Below are positions 12,791 to 26,705 of a stretch of 64,000 nt of DNA, one piece after another. How positions within the stretch are numbered: position 1 is the stretch's first letter; each line of letters opens with the position of its first letter. Made by a program: the position numbers and the translations under genes. The stretch is from Sphagnum magellanicum (lineage: Eukaryota > Streptophyta > Sphagnopsida > Sphagnales > Sphagnaceae), in the NCBI GenBank assembly GCA_021904315.1, contig CM038919.1, forward strand, positions 15,245,666 to 15,309,665. Reading direction: 5' to 3'. The notes under the pieces were generated by a model. The model was not told the origin of the DNA and did not search any database. It worked only from the letters and a program-made list of their open reading frames with translations.

Positions 12791-15096
12791 TTTGGTCGCC
12801 CTTAATTTCTTTTTGGGCAATTCAACATCGTTTTGACCTAGGTTGACCTTGCATTAATATGACGCATGACTGCATCCACGTTTAAATGCATCTATTGTTA
12901 ACAAATAGAAGATCTACTCAAGTGCAAACATAAATCTTTATTGAAAGGAAACTACAACATAATGCTCACAACACAAAGCACATCATCAAGAACTCTCCAA
13001 GGTTCTTGTCACATGAAATACACAAACTTGTGTAATGAAGAAAAGAGAGACAAACCATCAACACCAAGGTATTTAACTACAAGACCAAACCACAAATAAC
13101 CAAACTAAAATAAGTAACGAAAGTAATTCAACCTTGTGAAAGTAACATAGTTACTTTTCTACTCTAGTAACTAATGAAACCTAACTAGTTGAGCTTGAAT
13201 TCTCAACATCTATCACATCGTGATGGACACACAAATGTAGTGACAACCCTATCTTGAACATTCATTGATTATAAATTTTCATTGTGCCTAGTACTTTACA
13301 TGTAATCATGAATTTTCTTTAATTTTGCCAATATTGATTACCATTTATCTTCACATGCAAGGCCATGAGAAATGTGTTGAGAGCACCTTGTTGTCATGAC
13401 ACTAATACCAAAAAAAATTCCATTTGACAACAATTGTTTTAAATTGGTCATGAGGGTCAACGTTGTCTAGAGTAGAACCGGGAGTAGAGGGACATAAAAT
13501 CGCCTCACACTTAACAAGTTCTATTTTTTTCACAACAAAAAATTCAAGTGTTCATGTTTCCATAATTTGGACAAGTTTGGTGATTGTGCTAATGATTATG
13601 CTTGGTTTCTTATAAGGTTATGAGGTTTATTGACATTTGGGTGTGGTGGGTGGGACTTTGAGTTGCATTGGGCAAAGTCTGATATTAGACTAGAGTTCAA
13701 CTCCCCCTCAAAGTGTGTACAATTTGTGTTTAGTTTTTAGGTTTGATTTTGGAACAATGTCACTTGTGTCTTTTGTTTCTCCTTCCTTTTAAGCCCAGGA
13801 GCCACATTCTCCACTGTTTTTCTTGGTGGGTGTCAGTTAGACTTACTTAAAAAAATTAGTGGGTGCCACTTTAACTTATTTCTTAAAAAAATGAATAGCC
13901 ACTTTGGGCTATCTTGAAAAATCCATGTTGGCCAAAAGCTGACTAAACAAATGACCAACAAGCCAACTAACCCTTGAGCCAAATTACATAACATGCCAGT
14001 TAGGCATATTCAAGGGTAGTCATGTTGCCACTTGCGCACATTATATTTTTTATAAAAAAGAACCCTGCCAAGGACAATCACAAAAAATGATATAACTCTG
14101 CCAAGCTCTATTAATAAAGGCCCTTACTGGGATAAGAAGTGGGAAGGAAGTACAGGGAGGACCCAAGTCGAAGTTTGATTGCTATAAGTCACGTGTTAGA
14201 TCTCAAGTTAGTGGAGATCGTAACTCAACCAACTTCTGGTGACAATAGGGTTGGTTACTGGATACCCGAACTCAATCACTACTTGCAGCAAGATGCCAGT
14301 GGGTATGGGAGATGGGTCTGCCAGTAAGGCGAGGAAGTGGGGAGGTGGCTAAACCCACAGATAAATAAACACCAAAAAAAGATGTTCCAAGAGCCGCTAG
14401 AAGAGACATTTTCATATCCGAAAGTGTTTTTGGGAAAAAAAAAACACATGGTCATGGACTTTGGAGATTGGTTGTCCACATTGTCCAACTGGACATTCCA
14501 AAGCATTTCTTGAAGTGGTGGGAGGCTGGGCCATAGTTAGCTCTCAGTGTGAACCATTTCTCACTTGGACCACTCAAAGAAGTTCAGATTTTCCTATCAA
14601 AACAGAAGCGGTCATAAAACTCATAATTTTCTCAAGGGTATGTAAGTACTAAGGGCACTTGTCGAACAACAACCATGATATGTGGTTCATTCCACTAGGG
14701 TGCACCGTGCTACAGATGACGGTGGATATTTAAGAAGAACAAGTACAGAATAAGCTATAAAGGGTCGCATGGGAATCAAGTGCAAAAAGCTGGCTACTTT
14801 GAGGTTTTGATGCCTGAGCCAGGCTCGGTCTTGGAAGGCTTAGATACAGGAGATATAAGTTTCTTACTAGTTGTAGGAGGTGGAGTAAGTCTGGAGAATG
14901 GACCATGATGATCATCATGTTCAAATGGAACACTGCAGCTTTAACATGGAAGCTCCAGATGAAACATGGAATTAGTTTGGTTCATTTACCACGGGCTTTC
15001 TGGTGGTGACTGGTGGGTGGCAGACATCAAAGTCATCATCTTGAAAATTGGAGTTCAGAAAGGTGGGTGAATTGCTTATGTGCACTGCCGTAACCA
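12791..15096. other. intergenic DNA, no gene seen
   Basis: Stops occur in all frames, and the small open frames at 14139-14933 have no recognisable features. Confidence 0.5.
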
Positions 15097-15125
15097 CCCC
15101 CCCCCCCCCCCCCCCCCCCCCCCCC
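15097..15125. repeat. homopolymer run of 29 C
   Basis: An uninterrupted C run that would be poly-G on the minus strand. Length is likely to vary in sequencing and assembly. It could fold as a G-quadruplex on one strand and an i-motif on the other. Confidence 0.9.
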
Positions 15126-18100
15126 ACACAAAGTGCACTTGACTAGCAATGTTGTGTTTCCAAGAAAGTAAAGCAACAGAGAAGTTAAGAAGTATGGGGA
15201 GCCTGTTTTGTTCTGGTATGGGCCTGACATTTGCCAAAACTAAAGGAAGCTATATGTTTTGGCTATGCTTTTTTATTCATGAGGTTAAGGTAGGGTTGGA
15301 GGGTGGATTATAGTCTGTTTATGTCAGCACAGACAGAGTCTATCCACCACCTGCATGTTGTGCATGTTAAACACACACCAAAAGAAGCTTTGGAGAATGC
15401 TTGGAGTCACTCAGTAACCAAAGCCTAGATTACCAAGATAAAACTGAACTAATCAAAACCCTAAATACTGAAAGTTGTACTCCAAAACGCATTTGGTGCC
15501 AGGCTTCCCTGCAATCCAGGCCACCCTCAAAAGCCTGTCGCCAACAAGTAGCAATCACCCTTCCTAAACTCAGATGAAGTTGGACACCTCTACAAAAATT
15601 GCAACTCTGCAGGATATAGTAGTTGAAAACATTGGTGGCAGGGAGGGACAAAATTTGTTTATCCCTTGGGTAAGATGTTTTTATGAACCCCCTCCATGTG
15701 GGTGATTAGCTTGGGGGCACCCCTAAGCATTTTGTTGTTGAATTAACTAGGAGGTTTTATGGCTAAGGATAATGGTATGTGGGGATGTTTGGGTACCAAT
15801 GGAATATGGCACTTACACCCATTATATATTTTTTGGACCTAACATTGTGGTTTGGGTCACAGCACTCTGGCATATTATGAAGCCCTAATGACCTCTCTTC
15901 TGAGGGGGCCAAGCCAAATTGCCCAACTGATGTGAAAATGTGGCACTTCAGTTATACCACCCAAGGAAGTTAGCATTGAGTGCCATTATTGTAACGCGCC
16001 TAAATGAAATGACAGTATCTATTGCATCCTGCCTGATGGCCTGTACATTTTAGAAGAAAGCAAGGTTAGCCACAACTTGTAGGTAATTTTCAGTGTCATG
16101 TCAAATGGGATGGGTGCAGAGTGGTTCCTAAAACATACACAATTGTGTAGGAGTAGCTTGGTTATCCTTTACTATACTGGCCAGGCTTAAGTAGACATAG
16201 AATGTGAATATGATATGTCTACCTAGGCCTGGACAAGAAAACAGTTATTTGCAAGTGAATAGATTGTAACTTTCAAAATGAGTAGGGTACTTTGTTATGG
16301 CGAAAGTTGTGAGAGTTGTGTAACTATCATGGCAGTAGGTGAGCACAAGTGGGTTGAGAGGACCTTGTAAATAGTATTGGTAGTTTGAAATGGGTAGGTA
16401 AGTAGTAATAGTGTCCACTGGGTCTGGTTGGGGGTTCAATGCAATCTTCATGCATTTCAGTTTCATCTTCCCAACCTCCATGTGCAATTTTGTGTCAGCT
16501 CTCAAAATTGTGGACTATTTTGTGGACTGAGTCGGGGTGTTTCACTTCTTGTCTGGCTTTTTCACTTTCTTCCTCACTCTCATATCAAACAGTCCCGCTA
16601 GCCCACAACAATAGACAGTGGGACTGCAGTTGAGAGGCCTCAACTTGGGGTTCATCCCTGCAGTGCCTTTCATTTCTGGGTGAGATGAATTCTGTGATTA
16701 GCAGCAGTACTGAGACTTGCATGCAGGTTTTCTGCATAATGAAGAGGGTGTGAGTTTAAAGTTTAAAGTCCCTAACCCAGCCATTGAAGCACTTTTCACT
16801 GGCACATTTGAGGAAATGTGCTGGTTGCTCTTCCAATATGTCTGCCATGAAGGAATTGGATGTTGCTTATGTGTAATTCTTTGTGCCAACAGAAGACTGC
16901 TGCTCACCCTCCCATCCACCCCTCTGATGTGTTAACGCATCCATTCCTAGAGAAATTCTGAAATTGTATACAATGTAGTTGACCATGGTCAGGGTGAACC
17001 AACACCAATGCTGGTACCTTCAGCTTCTGGAGCCAGGCCTATTAGTGGCTATATTTAACCTGGGAAATGTGAAATTTGGGCTTGGGGACCCTGCTGCTTT
17101 AGTCTTTGGAGGGGATATGTATCATGTGCAGAAAGCAAGAATTTTGGGGTATATAGTTTACATCATGGTACCAGTGCGGGTGGACAGAGCTTGATGGGGG
17201 TGGGGGTGGTTATTTAGCGTCTTGTGGTGCCGGTTTGGCCAAGGCCCAAGGTGTTGATGACAATCTCAATTGGGTAAATGAATGTTTTGGAGCTTGTCAA
17301 TGCTGTGATACCATGAAGTCCCATGGAGCTGCACTAATCAAGTAGTACAGGGCTTCAACACATGTTTATCCAAAAATTAATTAATTTTAACATTCCATGT
17401 TGAAAATGGAATATTACAGAATATTTGAAAAGGGTGTTTATTTTCTGTCACCAAAAAAATTTCTTTGAAAAAATGAATTTTGAAAATTTTAACATTTCTT
17501 CAAACAATATAATTGGTGTTGAAGCTGCCAAACCATTACAGTATGCCATACAAGTCCCTTATATAAAAGGTTTTGGCTTCAGACTGAATGCCTTGTACAC
17601 CAGCTAGTGAAGAGTTCTTGGCAATGGGTAGTGGATTCTACTTGTCAACCCCTAAACAGGTAGTTTCAAATTTGGGTTTCCATACATATGGAAAGAGGCC
17701 ACATACAGGGGTGGTGGGTAGAGCTAAACCAGGATGCACTCCTAGTCCCAATTGTGCTATGAAGTTCAAGCACCTCAAAGATTGAAAGAAAGTATTGGGA
17801 TTGATGTTTACGAACTAAGAAGCCAGTGCCCACATATAAGAAACCTTCAAAAGAGTTTGTATGGACTAGGGAACAATTGTTTCAAGCATGAGATGGTTAC
17901 TGCCTAATGATGTATGCTATGGGGAGTGACTTCTCTAATTCTCTATCTTAAACCATCAGGGTTTGGGAAATTGATGAGCTAGGAGGTCAGATCCAAAGCT
18001 AAATTTGGGGGAGGGTGTCCAATCTCTCATTTTTCATCAGCACTCTTACAAAATAGAGAAGGGCAAAGAGATGGAGGTGTGTTAGGGTTGCAAGGATGAA

Positions 18101-21100
18101 AAGGCCTGGCAGAGCAGAAACAACTGAAAGTACCAATTACTAAGAAATTGAGGTTTCATGTAAACAAGAGAGCTATCTTCAAGTACATTGGTTCACTAGT
18201 CTTCTCAGGGGACTTTTTGTTGAAGCATTACTGGTGGATTGTGGATCAGTTGCGATTCTTAAAGGTTAAATCATGGGTGGTTTCAGATCACTTTCAATTA
18301 CTCAATGTGAAAAAAAAACTTAAACATCATCAATATCGTCAATGAACCTCCATCCAATCTGAGGCATGTCTCCCAATATGCCAGGAGCAAGGAAAAATTT
18401 GAAATGCATGTGCATACTGTCAATGGTACAAATTTTCAGGCTTGAAATTTAGGGTATGGTATTCAATGTTTAGTTTCTTGACAAAGGCTATGACAAGTGC
18501 AACAGGGAAAAGGCCTGCAGAGTTTTCTTAAAAGAGTTCAAACACCATCTGTTACTCCATGCTGCCTGTTATAGATTTCTAAATACTGACACCAAACATG
18601 ACAACAAAGAACCATGTAGCTGCAAAACATGGCAACATGGACAGAAAAGGTACAGGAACATTATGCAACCTGTATTGACCATTGAGACACACACATGCAT
18701 GACTACATGAACTCTGACTTCAAGGAACAGTTTTGAGTTTCATACCTTCAAGACCAAGTGCATATAATGGAAATGAAAGAAACAATGAAGAAAAGGTCCA
18801 AAGTCAAGAAGTTCCAAGTTATGGAGCTTGAAAATGCACTAATCCATAAAACTGTGTCATCACCTACCTTCTGGAAAGAACAGATTCTGAATTTAATTCA
18901 GAAGAACACCCAATTGCAAGTTATTTGCTGCCAGAAAAAGAATGGTGCATACTAGCTGACGAGTGAGACTAAGTCAGGTTCTTTAACTCTTGGGGCAACT
19001 GCCTCCATGCTAGACTGGTAGAACTCTGTTTAAAGTTTCCAACTCTTCACTGTCACATCATTCTACAAACAATTATCAGCCCAGGAAAGCCCATTCCAAA
19101 CACAAACAGAATGCTTTCACCATGACTTGAAATGTCTTCAAAAGCATTGATAACTTCTACATACTTGTGATTTTCAACTTTAATAAAATTGAGAGATGAC
19201 CCAATGATAATGTTGGAGAGTTTTCAGATGCAACAGTATGTCAGCAAGCAGGAAAAAGGGGAGACCCAAATGCTAAAAACATAGAAAGAAACTGAGGAGC
19301 ATTGTGAACATGATGGCAGTATCACGTGTTTGGTGAGTTTCAACAGTAACAATATGGTAGTAACCAGTTATCATAACATCCCCACAGAATTCATCAGCTC
19401 CCAGCTGTAGGTGAAGGCCAATGTCAGACATTAGTCAACATACTAAGTTTATGGCATTACTCTGGCAGTAATGGTAAGACTCAACCATGATGACATGAAA
19501 CAGACAAAAATCACAATGGAAACCATAAAGGATGGGAACACCAAGAGGAAGAAAAATGACAAAGGTAACTGCTGTGAACCAAAAACAAACATATCAAGAA
19601 TGAATATGGTTGTGTCACTCACAAAGTTTCAGACCATCACCTCTATCATGAATCACAGGGACTAGCTGCAGTTTCTCCCCCACTCTGTTCATAGCTCTCA
19701 AGATTGGGTGTAGACAAGCATATAATGATCTGCAGCAAAAAAAAAACCAAACAAGGAGAGATGAAGAGAAGAGACAGACAATGCTGAAAGCTTTGTAAGG
19801 ATGTTTGGATGAGGACAAAGGTTTCAAACTAATTATGCAGAACACTCTTGCAATGAAATTTAGATATGTTCAGAAGACTTGAGGACATTATACTTACAAA
19901 TCAAGTCAACCTGAAAGAAATGAGAGATGACTATGTGAGATTCAGATGCAACATATCTATGTGATTACAGAGAACTGTTCAAAGAAACATTGTAAGGTAA
20001 GCATTCTTTCAGTTCCTGCAAAACCAGAACACACATGACAAGGATGAGTGACATCCTTGCTTTGTTAATGTCGAATCACAAAGATGTCTTGGTCATGAAT
20101 GGCTGTGACTAGCTGCCATTAGTTCCACTGACTTCATCAGCACCCTATGGTGGGTGTAGATAAGTATAGAATAATCTACTAAAACATTTGGGCAAACAGT
20201 TTTACAAAATGTTCGTGTCCCTGAGTTTCTGATGAATTTCTGGAAGCAATGGGAAGACTCAGTAACAATGTTGGCTGGCACTCAAGCAGCATAGATAAAT
20301 AAAAACATTTCAATGCATCAGAACATAAGCAAGCAAACAGGAAAAAGAGGAGGCCCTAAGAACAACATAGAAAAACCTGAGGAGCAATCTGCACAACAGT
20401 AACAGTCGTACAGTGACCTTCAATGGCAACATGTATGGTAATTACCAGCTACCATAGCATCCCCTGGTAGTCCTAATGCTTCATGGAAAAGCTGTGAAAA
20501 CAATCAGTCTTGAAAAAAAATTGCACTTCTAAGTTCTTCGAATGAATTCTTAGAACTCAATTCATGAACTTAATTATCCAAAGAGCTGTTCTGCAGGAGG
20601 ATAGTACCTTAGTAAATTAAATCTGGTGGCCATTCATCAGTGCAGTATTGACTGATATGGACCATGGAAAAAAAAAAAACTGTTTCATGGAATCACTACC
20701 CCTCACTCACATCAACAAAGTTCCATAATACTTTGCTGTGGGAAGCTAAGACACAGTTAAGTTTTTGGCCCATTAACAGGAGTGCGCAACCACTATCCTT
20801 TCCAGAAACTGCTTGCATACAGTTTGTTCCTGCAGCAAGGCAAGCATCTAAGACATGACTCAAATGACAATGAAAGGAGAATCAGGCATTTAAGGATGTA
20901 AATCTGCATCCCTGAGGTTAGCAGACTTGCTATTTTTAAACCCTTAACTACTGACAACAGACACAAAGATTTAGATTCCTATCTTCATGATCAACCCATA
21001 TCAGTACCACTCTTCCTGCCTCTGGCATTGATACAAAAACTGTGTTTGTATGACCAAAAAGATTTTGGCCAAAAAGAACATTCATATTCAGAACACACTT

Positions 21101-22300
21101 CTTACCTTCTGCCTTCTACCAAGGTTTCTAGATCTTTGTGGAATTTAGAGTGCAATCTGGACTCATGTGTATTCTAGGTCAAAAGCTGGGAAAGCTTATA
21201 TGAAGGTCGTACCGTGACTACAACATGGAGAAGCACAACTTGGTTCACTTGGAGGACATAGTTAGGAAGAGAGAGTGATCCTAAGCTTTTCCTTTCCTAG
21301 TCTGCCAATAAATGCAATCCAGTTGAGATGGAGAAAGTGTTGACATATGTGACAGGATCCTGGACCAGTGCAAGGGAACAACTTCATCGGAGAGTTTTCC
21401 TTGAAACAAATGAGGGCTTACCTTTATAGAATTGATTGCCCAGACTTCCAGATTCTCTCCTTAGAACACCCTAGTGCATATGCTGTCTGTGATCCACACT
21501 TTATGGTCGGTCTTGTGACTTTCAAAACTGGAATACAACGGTGAAGGATCAAATCTTCATCCTTGCAAAAAGACTGTCTCCCTTTGATAGTCTGAAAAGA
21601 ATTGAAGAGGCATGGACTGTTGAAACCAACCAGAAACTACAGATGTTGGAGTCACCAATGTCATTCTCATCTTCGGTCACAGTGGTGGAGACATCACTGC
21701 TCAGTCTGGTCGACTACGACACGCAACTGTGGCCTCTTGCAGCAATCTCAAAAGCCAAATGGGAACTGCGGGCGCCAAGTTGCCAATCACAGAGTGTATC
21801 CAACCAGGGTTGTTGCAAACTAGACCCGAAAACCAGAATGAAAAAGCAAACGAACTCCGTCGAAGACGAACAATCCTTGACACAATGCAAGCGAACTTCT
21901 TGCCTCCAAAGACATGAACTGAAGAAGAAGAAGAAGAAGAGCAGAATCATATCTTCGCTTTTCGTATCCGGAAACTGAGTCACACTGCAATGAGCCTCCC
22001 CAGTTCACTCACGCACAGTACTTTTTAGGTTTTGCGGGTGCGTTGCAAGTGGGGCTGGGGGGGATGCGGAGCAAGACAATGATAATCGACAGAAGCCTCG
22101 TGTGATGCCGTCGTCATCACCGTCTTCTTCCTCTGGAAAAGGAAAAGCGAACGGGCAAAACACGGAATGCAAAAGGAAGAAGACACGCGTCCATGCCAAT
22201 GTTCGAACCACAAGCTGCCACAGTCGCTTCTTCTACACCGTTCTTGCAGCTATTTCCTCCTGACCGGTATATGTGTAAATTCTGATCAATCTGGGTTTGG
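15126..22300. other. long stretch without a recognised gene; diverged duplication at 19.2-20.5 kb
   Basis: No protein family is readable on either strand. Two sets of related words occur. One set is GCAAGCAGGAAAAAGGGGAG (about 19234) against GCAAGCAAACAGGAAAAAGA (about 20330). The other is GACTAGCTGC...TGTAGACAAGCATA (about 19659) against GACTAGCTGC...TGTAGATAAGTATA (about 20107). These point to an old local duplication. From about 21700 GC content rises and a (GAA)n tract appears at about 21925; this may be the start of the promoter region of the dehydrogenase gene or a divergent untranslated leader. I see no supported exon there. Confidence 0.4.
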
Positions 22301-22553
22301 GTCAATATAAAAAACCTAATCGCTTTTCTAAACCGTCCCTCACACTTTAGACTGTTCTAGAAGTTTCTACTACAGGAGCATTACTTTGGAAACTAATAAT
22401 ATTTTGTTGGCAAGACTCACCTGAGCCGAAGAGCCTTTTGCATAATAATGGGGTGTCTAGGCCGGAGGTGTGGTGTAGACATATACTCTTTTTGACGGTT
22501 GCAGTGTGCAAAGCCGTTGCATCGGAGACTTTCCCTACAATTGTCATCGCTTC

Positions 22554-22690
22554 TTTTTATAGCAAAATCTGATTTGCATTCTATCTAGGGTTCTTGGCGG
22601 GGTTTGCTCCTCGGATTTTGTGCAGAACATTGATTCTCCCAATTTTCAGTTTCTGACAGCCTGCTGTGTGTGTCTCTCTCTCTCTTCGTA
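22554..22690 (+). promoter_or_regulatory. probable core promoter and CT-rich leader of the dehydrogenase gene
   Basis: A TATA-like TTTTTATAGC lies about 155 bp before the ATG. A (TC)n tract (about 22671-22685) lies about 30 bp before it, as is common in plant 5' leaders. The exact transcription start cannot be told from sequence. Confidence 0.35.
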
Positions 22691-22705
22691 GTTTAGGAAT
22701 CGTGA

Positions 22706-23482
<777 letters not shown>

Positions 23483-24214
23483 GCTGGATTCTTCGTTTGT
23501 TGCCAATGTAGTTTTGGTTATTGCAATTATAGTGGAAACCATACGGGGTGTTTCTCGTGTGGCTCCACTGGGGCTCGATGGACACTCAACAAGCATTTCA
23601 TATATTACAAAATTAGTTCAAAATGGTTTTTCTTTTCTTGAGCTTTGTGTCCTACGAGCGCCAGGCACTTAGTGTTGTTCACTGGACCTTTATTTTCTGC
23701 CGCTGAATGCGAGTTCACTAATGTTTGAAGAACCGTCATGGTACTAACAGTCTGACAACCGACACTACATCTGGGCATATGATGAAAAACAGCCAGTAAA
23801 CAGCCCGTCAGCAAATTCCCTAACTCTATACCAGTTTCCAGCGCACATGTGTGAGGTGGGCGTGAGAGTTTTCTTTGAGCTTCCAGTGAAGCATTTCTAG
23901 GGGTTTCTTTCACTTAACTCTTGATTTTTGACGAGGCTTTTTCAATCTTCAAAGCATTTTGGAGTTTTTTCCCCCTCAATTTTAATGAATTTTCAAGTTG
24001 TTTGTTTGGTTTTTTAAAAGTTTATGTTAGAGATGGATTACACTCTGTTTGGGAGGGTTGTGTTTAGTTGGATGCTTCTCTCTATTGGATAATTGTGCAG
24101 TCTTCAAATAAGGGTGCATGATTTTTTTTTGGTGGATGAGCCTTCACTAGAGATACATGTGTTGTGTGCAAGTACAGTTTTATAGTAAGAGACATTGATC
24201 TTGTAAGTGGTGGA
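23483..24214. other. 3' flank of the dehydrogenase gene
   Basis: Probably begins with the 3' untranslated region; no clear AATAAA signal lies close to the stop. No other gene is seen. Confidence 0.5.
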
Positions 24215-25712
24215 ATGAGCCCATGCAACATTGTTCAATGGGATTTTGTGCAGAATATTGTGTGGCATACAACACCAAAAATGAGGGATAGGAAGTTCTT
24301 GTTGTACTACAGAATTAGTTTTAAGGCATTTAACAATTTAGTGTTATAAATTAAACCAATAATTAAAATAAATATAAAAATGAAGGCTTCAATAAAGGCG
24401 GATGAACCCAATTTGTTGAGGCTAATGGACTCTCACCATCTGGGGTGCAGGAATTAATCGCTTTGCCTAGCAACACAACACTTATATTACTCTCCCGCAA
24501 CCCCATTTTCACGGTTTAGGCTACTCCCATTTCACTCGCCACTATTATGGGAATCGTTTTTGCTTTCTTTTCTTCTGGTTACTAAGATGTTTCAGTTTGC
24601 CAGGTTGTCTCTTGCATGTCGAGTCGTAAACTCCTTTTCTCAGAAAAGAAGCAATGATGGTATCTAAGGAATAAGCATCGGCTAACTCTATGCCAGTGGC
24701 CGCGATAAGACAGAGGATGCAAGCGAGTTGAAATTGTTTCTTCAATCCTAGTGTGCGAACCATATCAAACCATAACTAGAGATTAGACAAATTGTAACAA
24801 TTGTGCCATATAGGTTTGTTCATGAAATTAGTGCCACACATGGCTGATCAATTTAACTTAGGAGTTTTTCCCCATAAGCAAGTACAATTGACATAGTTTG
24901 TGATGTTTTATGTGATAAAAATAAGTTGTTTAGCAAGAATATTAGTATTTCTTATGTGGATCACATGAAAAAATTTATTGATCATTTTGTGATCTCACAT
25001 GATTATTTAATGTTTGTGGACCCATTGATGATATTCATATATCATTAGTTCATTCTCTCAACAAGAGAGTGACACTTGTAATGAGTGATTTTTAAAAGTA
25101 AATTAAAACCATAACATTGTAATCCAACTAGTTTGCGATGTAGATGAAAAATGTTGGAACATGTGTGCTGACCAAGATGGCGGAGTTCATGATGGAAGGC
25201 AATTCAAGATGTCTGATTCTTATGCACAATTGAAAAATTGTGAAACTTAACAAGAGTTGGTGGTGCTGTTTGTTCGAAGTGTGAGAGGCACACCTTATAA
25301 CATTAATAATGCAACATACACAATTTGACCATATTTGTTTAAAAACTAGAAAATTCGTAATCCAAATGTTGTGGATAATATAAGGTATGATTACATTATG
25401 AATTCAGGGAAGCAAGGAATTGAAAATGCATTTGGATCTTTGAAGTACATGTGGCATATATTAAAACATTTTAACTCAAGAATTGATAGAACTTTGATAG
25501 TTGCTATTGCTTGTTATGATTTACATAATTAGTGTATAGATTGAGACACATTTGAGCCAAGGCCTCCAAATGTTGTAGCTTTTTTAAACAATCTCCGAGG
25601 ATTTGGAGATAGACTACCAACTTTCAAAGAAGAAGAAATTGCTAAGGTTAAAGGAAAAAAATTGAGATTTCTTTTGTTTCAACAATGGTTGATTTGCAAC
25701 CCAATTAAGTAA
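24215..25712 (+). pseudogene. PIF/Harbinger transposase, decayed and interrupted
   Basis: The N-terminal block (24215-24349) reads IVQWDFVQNIVWHTTPKMRD and resembles the N-terminus of the Harbinger copy at 40.3 kb (VVWHTNLEM). After about 450 bp of unrelated DNA the protein resumes near 24830 (ADQFNLGVF). The first catalytic block, NVCGPIDDIHI, is at about 25010, then LVCDVDEKCWNMC at about 25130 and GGVHDGRQFK at about 25180. At about 25405 is GKQGIENAFGSLKYMWHILK with the family Glu retained. A C-terminal tail GFGDRLPTFKEEEIAKVKG follows and the frame stops at 25712. The middle part around the second catalytic Asp is not readable. Stops and frameshifts are numerous. Intact relatives transpose DNA in the nucleus; this copy cannot. 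Confidence 0.75.
24545..24763 (-). pseudogene. signal-peptide reading frame inside the Harbinger relic
   Basis: A 72-residue frame. Its first 57 residues look like a genuine secreted N-terminus: positive MVRTLGLKKQ, a hydrophobic core LACILCLIAATGI, a small-residue cleavage region ELADA, then a polar segment YSLDTIIASFLRKGVYDSTC. Base use is less AT-rich than in the host transposon. It lies in about 450 bp that split the Harbinger transposase between its N-terminal and DDE parts. A potential splice donor (TTA/GTAACC) occurs near 24588, so the frame may be a captured first exon. I do not recognise the family. It could also be chance. Confidence 0.35.
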
Positions 25713-25738
25713 TAAAATATGGTAAAGATATTACTTTT

Positions 25739-25880
25739 GAATGGACATTGAAATTGAACTGAATTTGCATTGAATTGAATTGAACAAATGTGAATTGAAT
25801 GGACATTTACATTAAATTTGTGAATTGAATTGAATGAACTTGAATTCAATGTGTATTCAATTATATTCAATGTATTCAAC
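25739..25880. repeat. degenerate GAATT minisatellite
   Basis: Repeats of TGAATTGAAT, GAATGGACAT and TTCAATGTATTC run through about 140 bp directly after the end of the Harbinger relic. Confidence 0.7.
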
Positions 25881-26261
25881 TAAATGTCAATTAGATATTT
25901 TGTAATTTTGTGTTGTTGGAACAAACCCATGTAGGGTGTTGCTTTTGGTTTCAAAACCCCATTCAATGAATTCCAACATGTCTATCCTACTCAATATACA
26001 CATGTGCAAATTGAACCAATGATTGGAAAACAAATGTAAGCTACAACACCAAACTGGTATTATTAGAATCTTATTCATTGATTCTTGGCATACATTTAAA
26101 TAGACACCCAATTTTAAACAAAGAGTCAAAGAATTACAAAATATCTTATCATTTGTAACCAATTAAATTATAACTACCATGCAACTAGTTGTTATTTACA
26201 ATTGTATGGGATCGTCCTACGACTAAAAAATTATAATCATATAATTTTCAATATGTACATG

Positions 26262-26705
26262 CTACCTATCCCTTGGCTAGGCTAGGTGTCACATTATATG
26301 TTACATAGGTCTAGGTTAGGTTAGGTGCAACATCATAAGCTATTTAAATATAGGCTACACTAGGTGTCACATTATATGCTACCTAGGTCTACGCTAGGTA
26401 CCACATTATATGCTACTTAGGTCTAGGTGCCACACGGCCTATGTGACATGTGGCCTAGGTAGTTCAGCCTTAGGTGCTACATGGCATAGGTGTTCTATCC
26501 TAGTTGCCACATGGCCTAGCCCTAGGCATAACCAAGGTGTCACATGGTTTAGGATTGAACCTATCATAAGGGCCATGTGACTTATGTGGTGTACCTTTAT
26601 AAATACCATGTGGCCTAACCCTAGGCTTAGCTTAAATGCCATGTATCCTAGGTTTAGATGTAGTATCTCTAGGCCTAGCCTTGGGCCTAGCCTAGGTTTC
26701 ACATT
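26262..26705. repeat. degenerate CCTAGG/CACATGG tandem repeat
   Basis: About 440 bp consist of imperfect units of roughly 25-45 bp built from CTAGGT, GTCACAT or GCCACATGG, and CCTAGG words. Both key words are near-palindromic, so neighbouring units can pair. Open frames on both strands (26439-26844) are by-products of the repeat. Confidence 0.7.

Noticed and set aside
15036..15230. Poly-Gly frame
   Set aside because: It is only the translation of the poly-C run.
21541..21978. 145-residue open frame upstream of the dehydrogenase gene
   Set aside because: No domain, low-complexity Lys tail from a GAA repeat, and several competing frames on both strands. It is more likely leader or promoter DNA.
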